The notes under the pieces are model-generated. The model was not told the origin of the DNA, searched no databases, and was given only the letters and a program-made list of their open reading frames with translations. From Nitrospiraceae bacterium (GTDB taxonomy: Bacteria > Nitrospirota > Thermodesulfovibrionia > UBA6902), in contig QZIL01000064.1 of NCBI GenBank assembly GCA_003599025.1, positions 1 through 64,000 on the forward strand: a DNA stretch of 64,000 bases, read 5' to 3'. Positions 62,829-64,000 of this stretch are shown in pieces (position 1 is the stretch's first letter; every line of letters begins with the position of its first letter). The position numbers were made by a program, and so were the translations under genes.

Positions 62829-63151
62829 GCATCAAAAAACATGACCTTCCTGGAGCTTATCTCCCCCTGTTTCAAATTATTAAATTGGCAATCAAATACT
62901 TGAACGCTGTCATTCCGGCTTGGGAGCATGCCCCGACTTGTTCGGGGGAATCTTTCCTTCTGATAAGAGGGGTTAGGGGAGTATTTATCTCAATATCCCC
63001 TATATCCCCCTTTTCTAAGGGGGATAAGAACCAGATTCCCGACAAGCGGGAATGACCAATAGAGGCTTTTGATTACCGATTTAATAGATTAACAATAAAT
63101 ATATGTATCATCTATTCAGTTAAGGGCCTGATAAAATAAATGACAAACAGA
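62829..63151. repeat. Repeat-bearing gap between convergent genes
   Basis: 323 bp. The GTCATTCC-family copy 8 (62909-63056) and a CCCCCTT/AAGGGGG unit (about 62982-63026) fill most of it. Confidence 0.7.
62909..63056. repeat. Dispersed palindromic repeat (GTCATTCC family), copy 8
   Basis: GTCATTCCGGCTTGGGAGCA at the left, CCCGACTTGTTCGGGGGAAT inside and ATTCCCGACAAGCGGGAATG with AC at the right. A CCCCCTTTTCTAAGGGGG unit is nested within it. Confidence 0.8.
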
Positions 63152-64000
63152 CTATGTTTTAGAATTCTTGTTTGCATACATCATGGCGTCAGCATCCTCA
63201 AAGGCCAGCTTAAAGTCCCTGGACTGGTCCATGACTGAATAACCGTAACTGAAAGACATGGCATAGTTTTCGCTTCCATATTCTTTATTCCAGTCTTCGA
63301 CACTTCTTCGGATTCTGTTAATCATGCCATTGCCATTTACGTCAGGGGACTCATGTTTGATAATGAGAAACTCGTCACCCCCGTACCGCACTACCAAATC
63401 AGTGTCCCTTACCGACTTTTTGAGGATCAATGCAAATTCTCTCAACACACCATCCCCGTGAATGTGCCCGTACGTATCATTTATATATTTGAATTTGTCC
63501 AGATCGATAACATAAAGGGTCAGGGTCCCTCCGATTCTTCTGATCCTCTTCTGTTCTCTGTTTATTATAATATCTGAATAATTTCTGTTATAAAGACCGG
63601 TAAGTGCGTCATGAAGGGCCAATGATTTGAATTCCTGCTGCCTGGAGCGCAGACTGTGGACGAGTGTAATGAGATGCTCATACACCTCATTTACCGGATC
63701 AAGTAGGACCGCCTCCTGATAAACATCACATTTTGTACAGTTTTCGTACTTGAGGGCAAATTTCCCCCGGGGGATTCCGCCGCACATTGTTCCGGCAATA
63801 AGCCAGCAACGCCCGCACGTGTTCTTATACGCAGGGCATGAAATATTATCGCAGTTTTTCTTTTCCCAGCATTTGACATCAACTTTTTTACCTGCCAGAG
63901 AAAGCCACTGCTTCCAGGAATCCTCACTTTCATCCAATGAAAGCTCTATAAAACTCCTAAGGTCATCCCTTAGCCGGTCAAATATATCGCCTAAGTCCGC
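63152..64000 (-). CDS. Two-CW domain diguanylate cyclase, 5' end outside the window
   Basis: The frame stays open to the window end (residues ADLGDIFDRLRDDLRSFIEL precede the visible part), so the start lies beyond 64000. Visible domains: a two-CW module (KCWEKKNCDNISCPAYKN, then RCWLIAGTMCGG), a short helix, then a GGDEF domain: HDALTGLYNRNYSDI, YVIDLDKFKYINDTYGHIHG and RYGGDEFLIIK. The cyclase motif is complete, so it should make c-di-GMP. A TTG at 63937 could be an internal start. The module resembles the two-CW/PilZ protein at 54097. Confidence 0.85.
   Translation of the reverse strand, partial: ADLGDIFDRLRDDLRSFIELSLDESEDSWKQWLSLAGKKVDVKCWEKKNCDNISCPAYKNTCGRCWLIAGTMCGGIPRGKFALKYENCTKCDVYQEAVLLDPVNEVYEHLITLVHSLRSRQQEFKSLALHDALTGLYNRNYSDIIINREQKRIRRIGGTLTLYVIDLDKFKYINDTYGHIHGDGVLREFALILKKSVRDTDLVVRYGGDEFLIIKHESPDVNGNGMINRIRRSVEDWNKEYGSENYAMSFSYGYSVMDQSRDFKLAFEDADAMMYANKNSKT

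Overview
The window looks like a stretch of chromosome from a Gram-negative, probably anaerobic or microaerophilic bacterium. It has lnt, an AsmA-like protein, a Tat-exported [NiFe] hydrogenase, a clostridial-type small ferredoxin and many two-CW, PilZ and GGDEF proteins. Gene content and order (rpmE-DUF1385-prfA-prmC-murA-hisD-hisG, rpsF-ssb-rpsR-DUF507-DUF507) would fit Nitrospirota (Thermodesulfovibrionia-like) or a related deep Gram-negative lineage. This placement is an inference from gene families; no marker was searched. I see no rRNA, CRISPR array or intact insertion sequence.

Layout. 1-52 is the 5' part of a tRNA-Phe. 0.1-5.5 kb holds lnt, the rpsF-ssb-rpsR-DUF507x2 operon and nadB. 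5.6-8.1 kb holds a DUF433/DUF5615 toxin-antitoxin-like pair, pyk and a small TPR protein. 8.2-15 kb holds a class A penicillin-binding protein, a ferredoxin, a deoxyhypusine-synthase-like protein, an AsmA-like protein and an alpha/beta hydrolase. 15-22 kb is a long minus-strand housekeeping run (rpmE, DUF1385, prfA, prmC, murA, hisD, hisG). 22-26 kb has a copper P-type ATPase and CorA. 26.2-30.9 kb is an AT-richer accessory island with a giant PD-(D/E)xK-like nuclease/helical-repeat protein facing an XRE-ImmA pair. 31-38 kb has murJ, two kup potassium transporters (one behind a ydaO/c-di-AMP riboswitch), a cupin, a PilZ protein and ogt. 38.5-45.8 kb has relA/spoT, recJ and secF-secD-yajC. 46.2-50.5 kb is a sigma-54-type promoter followed by a [NiFe] hydrogenase operon and a secreted calcium-repeat-like protein. 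50.5-54.8 kb has xseB/xseA, a cupredoxin-membrane protein-YHS lipoprotein trio and a two-CW/PilZ protein. 55-57.5 kb is repeat-rich, with DUF2452, a RAYT fragment, DUF559 and small genes. 57.6-64 kb has comM and three diguanylate-cyclase-family signalling proteins.

Themes. (1) Nucleotide second messengers: c-di-AMP is implied by the riboswitch on one kup, c-di-GMP by five PilZ/GGDEF proteins, and (p)ppGpp by RelA/SpoT. (2) Intergenic DNA is full of dispersed palindromic repeats of at least four families, and some have entered coding sequence (prmC interior, C-terminus of the hydrogenase protease, probably the C-terminus of the DUF559 protein). (3) The most novel candidate is the island at 26.2-30.9 kb. 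Its large protein looks like an Avs-type defence protein (nuclease head, helical-repeat tail) with no visible NTPase core. The XRE-ImmA pair beside it has its own sigma-70 promoter overlapped by a near-perfect palindromic operator.
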